DNA of 64,000 bases from Aeromicrobium flavum (GTDB lineage: Bacteria; Actinomycetota; Actinomycetes; Propionibacteriales; Nocardioidaceae), in the NCBI RefSeq assembly GCF_007992115.1, contig NZ_BJZQ01000006.1, positions 62,001 to 126,000 of the forward strand, given 5' to 3'. The stretch's first letter is position 1; each line of letters opens with the position of its first letter. The notes under the pieces were generated by a model. That model worked only from the letters and a program-made list of their open reading frames with translations, did no database searches and had not been told where the DNA came from. Positions 1 to 7,502 of the stretch are shown here, in pieces. The position numbers and the translations under genes are program-made.

Positions 1-999
1 GAGGCCGACGAGATGCTCGACCTGGGCTTCCTGCCCGACGTCGAGTCGATCCTCGCCCGCACGCCTGAGACGCGCCAGACGATGCTGTTCAGCGCCACCA
101 TGCCGTCGTCGATCGTGACGCTGGCGCGCAAGCACATGCACCACCCGATGAACATCCGGGCGGAGTCGGCCGAGTCCGGCCAGATGGTGCCGGCCACGAG
201 CCAGTTCGTCTGGCAGGCGCACGACATGGACAAGCCCGAGGTCGTCGCCCGCATCCTGCAGGCCGACGACGTCGAGCGCGTCGTCATCTTCACCCGCACC
301 AAGCGCCAGGCGCAGCGGGTGGCCGACGACCTGGCCGACCGTGGCTTCCCGGCCTCGCCGCTGCACGGCGACATGGCCCAGAAGGCCCGTGAGAAGGCGC
401 TCGACGGCTTCCGCGAGGGCAAGGTCAGCATCCTGGTCGCCACCGACGTGGCCGCCCGCGGCATCGACGTGGCCAACATCAGCCACGTCATCAACTACAC
501 GTGCCCCGAGGACGACAAGACCTACGTGCACCGCATCGGCCGCACGGGCCGCGCCGGCGCGTCGGGCATCGCCGTCACGTTCGTCGACTGGGCCGACCTG
601 CAGCGCTGGAAGCTGATCAACAAGGCGCTCGACCTGCCCTACGACGAGCCGCGCGAGACGTACTCGACGTCCGACCACCTGTTCCAGGACATGGGCATCG
701 ACCGCAACGTCAAGGGTCGCCTCAAGCCGCCCGCCCCGAAGGAGCCGCGCTCCGAGGGTGGTCGCGACGGGGGCCGCCGCGACGGCCAGCGTCGTGACGG
801 CCAGGGCGGCGGACGCAACCGCACCCGCTCCGGCGGCTCGACGGGGTCCTCGGCCCCGAGCGAGAAGCAGACCGAGCGCCGCTCGGAGTCCGCGTCGGCC
901 GACCAGCCGCAGGGTGAGGGCCAGGCCCGTCGCCGGCGTCGCCGCCGCACCCGTGGCGGCCAGCCCGCCGAGGGCGCTTCGCAGCCCGCCGCCGACTGA
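1..999 (+). CDS. DEAD-box ATP-dependent RNA helicase, C-terminal part (5' end outside window)
   Basis: The reading frame is open from base 1 and begins inside motif II (EAD of a DEAD box, then EMLDLGF). It contains the SAT motif III (SATMP), the helicase C-terminal domain with motif V (ATDVAARGID) and motif VI (HRIGRTGRAG), all needed for ATP-dependent RNA unwinding. The last roughly 90 residues are a basic Arg/Gly-rich tail (RRDGQRRDGQ, then an RRRRRRRTRGG-like run) typical of RhlE/DeaD-type proteins that act on structured rRNA or mRNA. A ParA-like gene lies nearby, as in M. tuberculosis where rhlE (Rv3211) sits next to a soj-like gene (Rv3213c). A strong hairpin follows the stop. The family is certain; the exact subfamily is inferred. 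Confidence 0.95.
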   Translation, partial: EADEMLDLGFLPDVESILARTPETRQTMLFSATMPSSIVTLARKHMHHPMNIRAESAESGQMVPATSQFVWQAHDMDKPEVVARILQADDVERVVIFTRTKRQAQRVADDLADRGFPASPLHGDMAQKAREKALDGFREGKVSILVATDVAARGIDVANISHVINYTCPEDDKTYVHRIGRTGRAGASGIAVTFVDWADLQRWKLINKALDLPYDEPRETYSTSDHLFQDMGIDRNVKGRLKPPAPKEPRSEGGRDGGRRDGQRRDGQGGGRNRTRSGGSTGSSAPSEKQTERRSESASADQPQGEGQARRRRRRRTRGGQPAEGASQPAAD

Positions 1000-1018
1000 G
1001 TCGGCTCACCGATCGAAG

Positions 1019-1059
1019 GATCCCCGGCGTCGTACCCAGGTACGTCGCCGGGGATCTTT
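1019..1059. terminator. Bidirectional intrinsic terminator between helicase and L,D-transpeptidase
   Basis: Inverted repeat: gatccccggcg-t-cgtacc pairs with ggtacg-t-cgccggggatc around a 2-base centre, with one mismatched position, followed by ttt on the plus strand. It lies 20 bases after the helicase stop and just before the end of the convergent L,D-transpeptidase gene, so it can end both transcripts. Confidence 0.8.
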
Positions 1060-1063
1060 CGTC

Positions 1064-1750
1064 TCAGGCCGTGACGACCACGGTCGTGCCGTCGGGCGCC
1101 CAGTCCCACAGGTACTTCGCGTCCGACTTCTTCTGCCGGACGCACCCCGCTGACAGCGCCGTGCCGAGCTGATCGACCGTCTGCTCGGGCTTGCCGTTGG
1201 TGTAGACCGGGATCGAGTGGAACCCGATCGGCGCGCTGAAGCCGGTCGCGAAGCGCACGAAGTACTCCATCGAGCCGGTGTAGTCGAAGCTCGTGGCGTG
1301 CCGCTGGCGCGACTGCACGGCGTACGTGCCCGGCTGGAGGTTGTCGAAGCGGCTGCCCGACACGAGGTAGGTGCGATCGACGGTGCCGTCGGCCTCGATG
1401 AGCCACACCCGCTGGTCGGACTGGTCGAACACGATCCGCCGGCCCGTTCCGGAGCTCTTCGGCGGTGCGGGTGCGGCGGCCTTCGCCGTGGCAGCCGCCT
1501 TCCGCTTCGGCGCGGTCTCGACCGGTGGCGCCGGGGTGGGTGCCGTGGCCGCGGCGGTCACCGTGGGCAGCACGGCCGCGGCGACGGCCGCACCGGTACC
1601 GGCCTGCGCGGCCGAGGCGTCGCGCTCGGGCCACACGAACGAGGCCACGGCCACCGAGGCGGTCAGCACGACGGCACCGACCAGGGCGACGACCCGGGCC
1701 GGGCGCAGCCGGGGCGCGCTCGCAGGAGGGTTCGGGGGCGGGGAAGCCAT
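1064..1750 (-). CDS. L,D-transpeptidase (YkuD domain), exported
   Basis: About 228 residues. The N-terminus has basic residues and a hydrophobic segment (VVALVGAVVLTASVAVASFVW) acting as signal peptide or anchor, then an Ala/Pro/Thr-rich linker. The C-terminal half is a YkuD domain: FDQSDQRVWLIEADG start, histidine in GFHSIP, and the SAGCVR active site with nucleophile Cys near residue 203. This family makes 3-3 peptidoglycan crosslinks or anchors proteins outside the membrane. The usual SHGC has Ala in place of His. The ATG at 1750 follows ggagg closely; an alternative ATG at 1843 overlaps the ParA stop (ATGA) and would add 31 non-hydrophobic residues. Start uncertain, family firm. Confidence 0.85.
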   Translation of the reverse strand: MASPPPNPPASAPRLRPARVVALVGAVVLTASVAVASFVWPERDASAAQAGTGAAVAAAVLPTVTAAATAPTPAPPVETAPKRKAAATAKAAAPAPPKSSGTGRRIVFDQSDQRVWLIEADGTVDRTYLVSGSRFDNLQPGTYAVQSRQRHATSFDYTGSMEYFVRFATGFSAPIGFHSIPVYTNGKPEQTVDQLGTALSAGCVRQKKSDAKYLWDWAPDGTTVVVTA

Positions 1751-1839
1751 GTCCTCCACGGTAGGCGCCGTCCGGCGGCGATGGCCGACTCCTCGGCCCG
1801 TGCGCGCGGCGGATCCGGTCTCGCGCGGGTCGTCCGGGC

Positions 1840-2598
1840 TCATCGGCCTTCGGCCAGCACCCGGGCCACCGCGCGGTACGCCTCGGCGCCCTTGTGCGAG
1901 CCGGCCGTGCTGAGGATCGAGCGCCCGATCGCCGGCGCCTCGGCGAAGCGGATCGTCTTGGGGATGGGCGGGTCGACGACCTGGAGGTCGTAGGTCTCGC
2001 TGATCGCGGCGAGCACGTTGCGCGCATGGGCCGTGCGGCCGTCGTACATCGTGGCCAGGACGCCGCGGATGACGAGATCGGGGTTGATGAACTGCCGCAC
2101 GTCATGGATCGTGTCGAGCAGCTGGCCGACCCCGCGGTGCGACAGTGTCTCGGCCTGCAGCGGGATGAGCACCTCGTCGGCGGCCGACAGCGCGCCGATC
2201 GTCAGCACCCCCAGCGCGGGCGGGCAGTCGAGCACGATCCAGTCGTAGTCGTCGGCGACCTTGGCCAGGGCGACCCGCAGGCGCTGCTCGCGCCCCGTGC
2301 GCGAGACGAGGTTCTCCTCCGCCTCGGCCAGCGCCACGTTGGCGGGCAGCAGGTCGAGTCCCTCGTCGGTGGTGACGATGGCGTCCTGCGCGGCCGCCTT
2401 GCCCAACAGCACCTCGGCCACGGTGACGTCGAGCTCCTCGGGATCGATCCCGAGCGAGAACGTCAGGCTGCCCTGCGGGTCGAGGTCGACCAGCAGCACC
2501 CGCTGCCCCGCCTCGGCCAGCGCGGCCCCGATCGACGCGACGCTGGTGGTCTTGGCGACGCCACCCTTCTGGTTGGCCAGGGCGAGGGTGGTGGTCAC
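1840..2598 (-). CDS. ParA/Soj-like AAA P-loop ATPase
   Basis: 252 residues from a GTG start. The deviant Walker A of ParA/MinD proteins is at residues 11-18 (KGGVAKTT), followed by the Walker A' aspartate region (LVDLDPQGSLT) and Walker B-like VLDCPPALG. These ATPases move or position cargo such as chromosome origins, plasmids or protein clusters on the nucleoid. No parB or centromere-like repeats lie beside it, so it is not the parABS ParA; it matches the orphan Soj-related ATPases found near rhlE in actinobacteria. It is upstream of the L,D-transpeptidase on the same strand, which might be cotranscribed. Cargo unknown. Confidence 0.88.
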   Translation of the reverse strand: MTTTLALANQKGGVAKTTSVASIGAALAEAGQRVLLVDLDPQGSLTFSLGIDPEELDVTVAEVLLGKAAAQDAIVTTDEGLDLLPANVALAEAEENLVSRTGREQRLRVALAKVADDYDWIVLDCPPALGVLTIGALSAADEVLIPLQAETLSHRGVGQLLDTIHDVRQFINPDLVIRGVLATMYDGRTAHARNVLAAISETYDLQVVDPPIPKTIRFAEAPAIGRSILSTAGSHKGAEAYRAVARVLAEGR

Positions 2599-2662
2599 GC
2601 CGACATCATGCCACCCGAGGCGCGGGTGATGCCCGCTCACGCGTGGCTGGCATGCTGGATCC

Positions 2663-3421
2663 ATGACCCGAACGGCCCTGATCACCGGCGCGACGGCCGG
2701 CATCGGCAACGCCTTCGCCCGGCAGCTGGCGCGCCGCGGAACGAACCTCGTCATCGTCGCCCGCGACACCGCGCGCCTCGAGCAGATCGCGGCCGACCTG
2801 TCGTCCAGCCACCATGTCGACGTCGAGGTCATCACCGCCGACCTCGCGACGACCGAGGGCGTGGACCGGGTCGCCGACCGGCTCTCGGAGTCGGGCCGCC
2901 CGATCGACCTGCTGGTCAACAACGCCGGCGCTTCGCTGGCCGGGTGGTTCGGCACCACCGCCGTCGAGGACGAGGACCGACAGCTCGACCTGCTCGTCCG
3001 CGCCCCCATGCACCTCATGGACGCGGCGATCAAGTCCATGTCGGGCCGCGGCCGCGGCGAGATCATCAACGTCGCCAGCGTCGCCGCGTTCACCCCGCGC
3101 GGCGCGTACTCCGCGCACAAGGCGTGGCTCGTGAACATCTCACAGTGGGCCAACTGGCACTACGCCGACGTGGGCATCACCGTGCAGGCCCTCTGCCCGG
3201 GCTTCACGCGCACCGAGTTCCACCAGCGCATGGGCGCCGAGATCGCGGACGTGCCCCGCTGGATGTGGCTCAAGGCCGACCCGCTGGTGAAGGCGTCGCT
3301 GCGCGACCTCGAGCGCGGCAAGGCCATCTCGGTGCCGTCGGTGCGCTACAAGGTCCTGACCTTCGTCGCGCGGCACGCGCCGGCCCCCCTCGTCGCCAAG
3401 ATCGCGCAGCGCGGACGGTGA
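2663..3421 (+). CDS. Short-chain dehydrogenase/reductase
   Basis: 252 residues, a normal classical SDR length. The cofactor motif TGATAGIG is at residues 8-15, NNAG occurs near residue 90, the catalytic serine lies in the INVASVA strand and the YSAHK motif gives the Tyr/Lys pair. It should catalyse NAD(P)-dependent oxidation or reduction of a small alcohol/carbonyl substrate, possibly a fatty acyl or lipid group. Its stop overlaps the GTG start of the alpha/beta hydrolase (GTGA), so the two are translated together. Substrate cannot be told from sequence. Confidence 0.9.
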   Translation: MTRTALITGATAGIGNAFARQLARRGTNLVIVARDTARLEQIAADLSSSHHVDVEVITADLATTEGVDRVADRLSESGRPIDLLVNNAGASLAGWFGTTAVEDEDRQLDLLVRAPMHLMDAAIKSMSGRGRGEIINVASVAAFTPRGAYSAHKAWLVNISQWANWHYADVGITVQALCPGFTRTEFHQRMGAEIADVPRWMWLKADPLVKASLRDLERGKAISVPSVRYKVLTFVARHAPAPLVAKIAQRGR

Positions 3422-4251
3422 GCGTTCCCAAGACCCTCGAGATCCCCGAGGGTGTCGAGGTCAGCCGCGTCCGGACGGTCCGCGCCGAGCACGCCGTCCA
3501 CCGGATCCGCGCGGTCGGCGACCGCATCGGCTCGATCCTGCTGGTGCCCGGCTGGACGGGCAGCAAGGAGGACTTCACGCCCGTGCTGCCCCTGCTGGCG
3601 GCCCTGGGGTTCGACGTCGTCACCTACGACCAGCGCGGCCAGTACGAGTCGCCGGGCGACGCCGCGGACGACTACTCGCTGGAGGCGCTGGCGGACGACG
3701 CCCTGGCCCTCGCGGACGCCGCGCTCGAGGACGAGCGCTTCCACCTGCTGGGCCACTCGTTCGGTGGCCTGGTGTCGCAGACGCTGACGATCGAGCACCC
3801 TGAGCGCATCAGGACGCTGAGCCTGCTGTGCACCGGCCCCGGAGCGCTCGGCGACACCCCCACCCGGCCGCTGCAGCGTCTCGTCACGGCCATAGGCAAG
3901 GTGCCGCTGCTGCAGATCCACGAGCTGCGCGAGCAGGGCATCAAGCGGCCCGCCCAGGTCACGGCCTTCCTCGCGAAGCGGTTCACCGCCAACGCCCCGG
4001 CGTCGCTGAAGGCGATGACCCAGCACCTCCTCGACGCCGAGGACCGGGTGGACGAGGTCGCAGCCACCGGCGTCCCGTGCTGGGTCGCCCGCGGCGAGAC
4101 CGACGACGCCTGGCCGCACGACGCCCAGGCCGACATGGCCAAACGACTCGGCACCGAGATCGTGATCCTGCCGTCGGCGGCCCACTCCCCCGCCGTCGAG
4201 GCCCCCGACGAGCTCGTCGACGACTGGCGCGACTTCCTGCTCGCCCACTGA
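3418..4251 (+). CDS. Alpha/beta hydrolase
   Basis: 277 residues from GTG overlapping the SDR stop. Alpha/beta hydrolase features: the oxyanion region VPGWTGSKED (near residue 45), the nucleophile elbow GHSFGG with Ser114, an acid within the DDAW region, and the late histidine in SAAHSP near the C-terminus. A lid region lies between residues 140 and 200. Likely a soluble esterase or lipase-like enzyme, acting with the coupled dehydrogenase on the same unknown lipid or xenobiotic. Confidence 0.88.
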   Translation: MSVPKTLEIPEGVEVSRVRTVRAEHAVHRIRAVGDRIGSILLVPGWTGSKEDFTPVLPLLAALGFDVVTYDQRGQYESPGDAADDYSLEALADDALALADAALEDERFHLLGHSFGGLVSQTLTIEHPERIRTLSLLCTGPGALGDTPTRPLQRLVTAIGKVPLLQIHELREQGIKRPAQVTAFLAKRFTANAPASLKAMTQHLLDAEDRVDEVAATGVPCWVARGETDDAWPHDAQADMAKRLGTEIVILPSAAHSPAVEAPDELVDDWRDFLLAH

Positions 4252-4285
4252 CCCGCCGCCGCCCTCCACCGCGGGTTTGCGCCAC

Positions 4286-4921
4286 TCAGCGACGGCGGCG
4301 CAGGGTGGCGGCGACGGCCCGCCGGGCGACGGGCCCGAGGCCGTCGAGCGCGGTCGCCATGCTCGCCACCGCGTCGTACGCCCGGTCGGAGTCCGCCTCG
4401 GTGCGCACCGGATCGGTCAGCTCGAAACCGATGAACGCGGCCATCAGCAGGTCGGTGAACGCCTCGGCGTCGATCGCTCCCCCGAACGGCGATCCCTTGG
4501 CCAGCAGACGCGACGCCACGCCACCGAGCGGCTCCCGCCACAACAGCAGCGCCTCCCGAGCTGCCCGGCCGATACCCGGATCGCCCTGCGCCATCACCAG
4601 CGCCTGGCCGAGCACCGAGACGTGGCCGGCTCCGCGCTCCGATTCCTGGACGTCGCGGGCGAGCTGGACGAGCTCGCCGAACGAGCCGGCCTGCTCGAAG
4701 CGCTCGCGGTGGAGCTCGACCCGCTCACGGGTCGCGGTGACGCAGGCTTGGGCGACGAGGTCCGTCACGGAGCCGAAGTGGTAGAACACGAGGCCCTGCG
4801 CCAGCCCCGCGCGCTGCGAGACCGAGCGCGCCGACATCGCGTTGATTCCTTCCGTCGTCATCACGGCGATGGCGGCCTCGACGAGGCGGCGCTTGGACTC
4901 CTCGGCTGACTTCGGCGGCAC
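4286..4921 (-). CDS. TetR/AcrR-family transcriptional regulator
   Basis: About 211 residues. The N-terminal HTH of TetR proteins is clear (RRLVEAAIAVMTTEGINAMS, then VSQRAGLAQGLVFYHF, residues 10-55), followed by an all-helical ligand domain. It is the last gene of a three-gene unit behind two paralogous membrane proteins; its GTG is 5 bases after the preceding stop and has no good ribosome-binding site, suggesting translational coupling. The 28-base palindrome upstream of the unit is the likely operator, giving autoregulation. Ligand unknown; the exact start is uncertain. Confidence 0.88.
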   Translation of the reverse strand: MPPKSAEESKRRLVEAAIAVMTTEGINAMSARSVSQRAGLAQGLVFYHFGSVTDLVAQACVTATRERVELHRERFEQAGSFGELVQLARDVQESERGAGHVSVLGQALVMAQGDPGIGRAAREALLLWREPLGGVASRLLAKGSPFGGAIDAEAFTDLLMAAFIGFELTDPVRTEADSDRAYDAVASMATALDGLGPVARRAVAATLRRRR

Positions 4922-4926
4922 GAGGT

Positions 4927-5382
4927 TCAGTATGGCCGGGTCGCCCGCAGGGCCCGGCGCATCGGCCAGCGCAGGGTCAGCGCCGACACGACCGCGGCAC
5001 CGAGGGCCCAACCCACCGCGACGAGCACGCCGACGTCGAACGCCCACGCGACGAACAGCGTCTCGAGGAAGCCGATCCCACCCACCATCAGCACGACGAC
5101 CTCGATTCCCCGGGCGGTGCCGAACCTCTGCTCGAGCGCAGGCCAGGCCGCGACGCTGACGACCACCGGCAGCACGCCCAGGGCCACGCCGGCCACGATC
5201 CCGATCGGGGCGCCGGCGACCAGCCAGATGACGACTAGTCCGAGCCACCCGACGGGCTCGGACGACGGATCCGCGGTCGCCGCGCCGACGCCGGAGAGGA
5301 CCAGCAGGAACCCGAGGGAGCACAGGGCTCCGGCGACCGGGGCGGCGACGATCGCCCGGACGGCGACCTGGCGCCGAGTCAT
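4927..5382 (-). CDS. Small integral membrane protein, paralogue of upstream gene
   Basis: 151 residues, mostly hydrophobic, with about four predicted membrane spans (residues 12-32, 45-75, 90-110, 118-138) and basic ends. It resembles the preceding gene product: AGALCSLGFLLVL aligns with AGAVCALGFLLFL, a WLG segment follows, and both share an AWP.L segment after a glycine-rich span, so the pair is a tandem duplication. Its ATG overlaps the upstream stop (ATGA). Function unknown; with a TetR regulator in the same unit an export or drug-response role is possible but not shown. Confidence 0.75.
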   Translation of the reverse strand: MTRRQVAVRAIVAAPVAGALCSLGFLLVLSGVGAATADPSSEPVGWLGLVVIWLVAGAPIGIVAGVALGVLPVVVSVAAWPALEQRFGTARGIEVVVLMVGGIGFLETLFVAWAFDVGVLVAVGWALGAAVVSALTLRWPMRRALRATRPY

Positions 5383-5828
5383 GCTGCCTCCCCGCGATTG
5401 ACGGCGGCGTGCAGGCGACGCCGCGCGATGCGGCGCGCGCCCTGCAGGTGGAGCCACGCGATCCCCGTGCAGACCGCGACAGCGAGGAACACCCACGGCG
5501 TCGCCGCGAGCGGGTCTGCCGAGGAGCCGATCGTCGCGACCGCGAGCTCGGCCAGCACGATCGCCGCCACCACCCCCGTCAGGCGGCGGACGGCACAAGC
5601 CTCACCGACCGAGCGCACGAGATCGGGCCAGGCGCCGGCGGCGACGCCGGCCGGGACGATCCCGAGCGCGAGTCCCGCGCCCAGTCCGAACCAGAGCCCG
5701 AAACCCAGCCAAGCGACCAGCACGTGCGCTCCGGTCTCGTCGAGGAAGAGGAGGAAGCCGAGGGCACAGACGGCACCCGCGACGGCCGACGCGAGCAGTC
5801 CCGCCACCCACACGTCCACCGGCCTCAT
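5379..5828 (-). CDS. Small integral membrane protein, first gene of TetR operon
   Basis: 149 residues from ATG at 5828, preceded by aaggga at good spacing. Four hydrophobic spans (about residues 7-30, 38-65, 82-102, 108-128) and an Arg-rich C-terminal tail (RRIARRRLH). It is paralogous to the following gene. The start codon is 10 bases downstream of a near-perfect palindrome, so expression is probably repressed by the TetR protein encoded at the end of the unit. No family recognised with confidence. Confidence 0.75.
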   Translation of the reverse strand: MRPVDVWVAGLLASAVAGAVCALGFLLFLDETGAHVLVAWLGFGLWFGLGAGLALGIVPAGVAAGAWPDLVRSVGEACAVRRLTGVVAAIVLAELAVATIGSSADPLAATPWVFLAVAVCTGIAWLHLQGARRIARRRLHAAVNRGEAA

Positions 5829-5838
5829 GGCGGTCCCT

Positions 5839-5866
5839 TCGTTCTTGAGCAAGTGCTCAAGAACGA
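5839..5866. promoter_or_regulatory. 28-base palindromic operator upstream of TetR operon
   Basis: Perfect 13-base arms, tcgttcttgagca and tgctcaagaacga, around a 2-base ag centre. Its length and symmetry suit TetR dimers. It lies between the first gene of the TetR unit (start 5828) and the stop of the upstream winged-helix gene (5875), so it is in the only space available for the promoter. Confidence 0.75.
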
Positions 5867-5874
5867 GGATAGCA

Positions 5875-6159
5875 CTATCCGACGATGGCTCGCAGGGCGG
5901 CGACGTGATCGCGGTAGGCCGTCCGGCCGGCCTTCGTGAACGCCGCCCACGAGCGCACCCGCCCGTCGCGCGTGGCCTTGGAGACCTTGACGTAACCGGC
6001 ATCCTCCAGCGCCTTGACCTGCTTGCTGAGCACCGACTCGCTCACGTCCAGCCGGTCGCGCAGGAACGCGAACTCGACCTTGTCGACGGTGTCGAGGGTG
6101 GCGCAGATTTGCAGGCGGTGCGGCGCGTGGATCAACGGGTTGAACGCACCGACGGTCAC
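5875..6159 (-). CDS. Winged-helix transcriptional regulator (HTH_34/MarR-like)
   Basis: 94 residues from a GTG preceded by gaggag. The whole protein is a winged helix: LIHAPHRLQICATL opening, the recognition segment VSESVLSKQVKALEDAGYV and a wing with TRDGRVRSW. This type of small regulator (winged helix DNA-binding domain, PF13601-like) often controls an adjacent membrane-protein gene. Its start overlaps the stop of the membrane protein gene upstream (GTGA). The inverted repeats at 6601-6662 are the probable binding sites. Confidence 0.88.
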   Translation of the reverse strand: MTVGAFNPLIHAPHRLQICATLDTVDKVEFAFLRDRLDVSESVLSKQVKALEDAGYVKVSKATRDGRVRSWAAFTKAGRTAYRDHVAALRAIVG

Positions 6160-6584
6160 GGCTGCTCCTCGATGCTGCGCACCCAGTCGGCGTCCCAGCG
6201 GGGCCCGAGGACGGCCCACGTGAGCGCCGTGACGGCACCGGCCCCAGCGGCGACCCAAGGGCCGGCCGACGCCACCGCCAGTCCCACGAGGGAGACGGCG
6301 ATCATCAGCCACGCCCGCCAGGCCCCGGGCTCCCTCAGGTTCGCCCACGTCACGACGCCGGTGTGCTTCGTGTACCAGGTCATCGCCCCGAACACGACCG
6401 CCAGGCCCGCAGCGTAGAGCACCCAGCGGACCGGTCCGTCCAACCCGAGTCCCAGGATCACCAGGCCCATCCCGGTGCCCGCCACCGCGTAGTAGCCCTT
6501 CGGGCTGGCGGACCGGCGGGCCGTCTCCCGGCGCGTCGCCGCGATCTGCTCGAGCGCCTCGCGCGCCTCGTCCCGCTCGTCCAT
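6156..6584 (-). CDS. Membrane protein cotranscribed with winged-helix regulator
   Basis: 142 residues: a charged N-terminal helix (EAREALEQIAATRRETARR) followed by four hydrophobic spans (about residues 33-50, 54-70, 92-108, 112-128). The N-terminal amphipathic helix plus four spans is common in small proteins paired with HTH_34 regulators. ATG with gaggag 6 bases upstream; GTGA overlap with the regulator. Function unknown. Regulation by the paired regulator through the upstream inverted repeats is inferred. Confidence 0.78.
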   Translation of the reverse strand: MDERDEAREALEQIAATRRETARRSASPKGYYAVAGTGMGLVILGLGLDGPVRWVLYAAGLAVVFGAMTWYTKHTGVVTWANLREPGAWRAWLMIAVSLVGLAVASAGPWVAAGAGAVTALTWAVLGPRWDADWVRSIEEQP

Positions 6585-6600
6585 GTCGTCTCCTCGGCTC

Positions 6601-6621
6601 GACTTTCCGTCACGGAAAGTC
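6601..6621. promoter_or_regulatory. Inverted repeat, probable operator of membrane protein/regulator pair
   Basis: gactttccgt-c-acggaaagtc: perfect 10-base arms with a 1-base centre, 17 bases upstream of the membrane-protein start codon, in the promoter region of the pair. Confidence 0.65.
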
Positions 6622-6630
6622 TAACCGGCG

Positions 6631-6662
6631 ACTTTCCATGACGGCAAGCCATGACGGAAAGT
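6631..6662. promoter_or_regulatory. Second, imperfect copy of the same operator half-sites
   Basis: actttccatgacgg and, inverted, ccatgacggaaagt face each other over 4 bases. The half-site actttcc(a/g)t matches the 6601-6621 repeat, so two regulator dimers may bind side by side. It lies just after the end of the PHP gene (6668). Confidence 0.55.
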
Positions 6663-6667
6663 GGACG

Positions 6668-7492
6668 TCAGGCCAGCAGGCGCTCCAGCTCGGCCGGGTC
6701 GGTCAGGTTGGCCCCGAGGTGGAACGCCGGGCCCTTGCCCGTGCCGTGGTGGTCGCTCGAGCCGGTCTTCGCCAGGCCCAGGTCGTCGGCGATCGCGGCC
6801 AGGGCGGCCCGGTCGCGGGCGTCGTGGTCGGGGTGGTCGATCTCGAGGCCGGCCAGGCCCGCCTCGGTCAGCTCGGCGAGGAGCTCGGGCGTGATCTTCG
6901 TGCCGCTGTCGCGCGCCCACGCGTGGGCGATGACGGGCTTGCCGCCGGCCTGGCACACGAGCCGGACGGCCTCGAACAGGTCGGCCGAGTAGCGCCCCAC
7001 GTACGCCGGCTTGCCCGGGACGAGCCAGTCGCGGAACGCCTCGTCGCGGTCCTTGATGTACCCCTTCGCGATCATCGCGTCCGCCACGTGAGGACGACCC
7101 CAGGCGGCGGCGTCACGCGCGCCCGCCAGCACGTCCTGCTCGGTGAGCGGCATGCCCAGCCCGGCGAGCTTGTCCAACAGCCTCGGCAGCCGGTCGTTCC
7201 GGCCGCCCAGCACGCGGCCGAGCTCCTGGACGAGGGGCTCGTGGGTCGGGTCGAACTCGTACCCCAGCAGGTGGACGCTCAGGCCCTCGAACTGCGTCGA
7301 GATCTCGATGCCGCGGATCAGCCGCAGGCCCACCTCGTCGGCAGCGGCCTGCGCCTCGTCCCAGCCCTCGGTGGCGTCGTGGTCGGTCAGCGCGATGGCG
7401 TCGAGCCCCTCGAGCTTCGCCTTGCGGACGAGGTCGCCGGGGGCGTCGGTGCCGTCGGACCGGGTCGAGTGGGTGTGGAGGTCGATGCGCAC
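6668..7492 (-). CDS. PHP-domain phosphoesterase
   Basis: 274 residues. PHP metal-binding motifs: DLHTHSTRSDG at the N-terminus, LTDHD near residue 38, ISTQFEG near 65 (Glu ligand), PVIAHAWARD near residue 185 and SSDHHG near 245. This is the YciV/TrpH-like group, which removes phosphate from 3',5'-nucleoside bisphosphates or trims short RNA. The metal ligands visible look intact. The next gene upstream, a histidine phosphatase, ends 10 bases away on the same strand, so a two-gene unit is likely. Exact substrate inferred only from family. Confidence 0.9.
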   Translation of the reverse strand: MRIDLHTHSTRSDGTDAPGDLVRKAKLEGLDAIALTDHDATEGWDEAQAAADEVGLRLIRGIEISTQFEGLSVHLLGYEFDPTHEPLVQELGRVLGGRNDRLPRLLDKLAGLGMPLTEQDVLAGARDAAAWGRPHVADAMIAKGYIKDRDEAFRDWLVPGKPAYVGRYSADLFEAVRLVCQAGGKPVIAHAWARDSGTKITPELLAELTEAGLAGLEIDHPDHDARDRAALAAIADDLGLAKTGSSDHHGTGKGPAFHLGANLTDPAELERLLA

Positions 7493-7502
7493 CTTCCGAA
7501 GC

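Noticed and set aside
639-2105. 488-residue minus-strand frame across the helicase end and parA
   Set aside because: Out of frame with both real genes, composition is shadow-like.
1894-3417. Plus-strand open frame upstream of the alpha/beta hydrolase, across parA and the SDR
   Set aside because: It is antisense to parA and out of frame with the SDR; only the part from 3418 shows a protein family.
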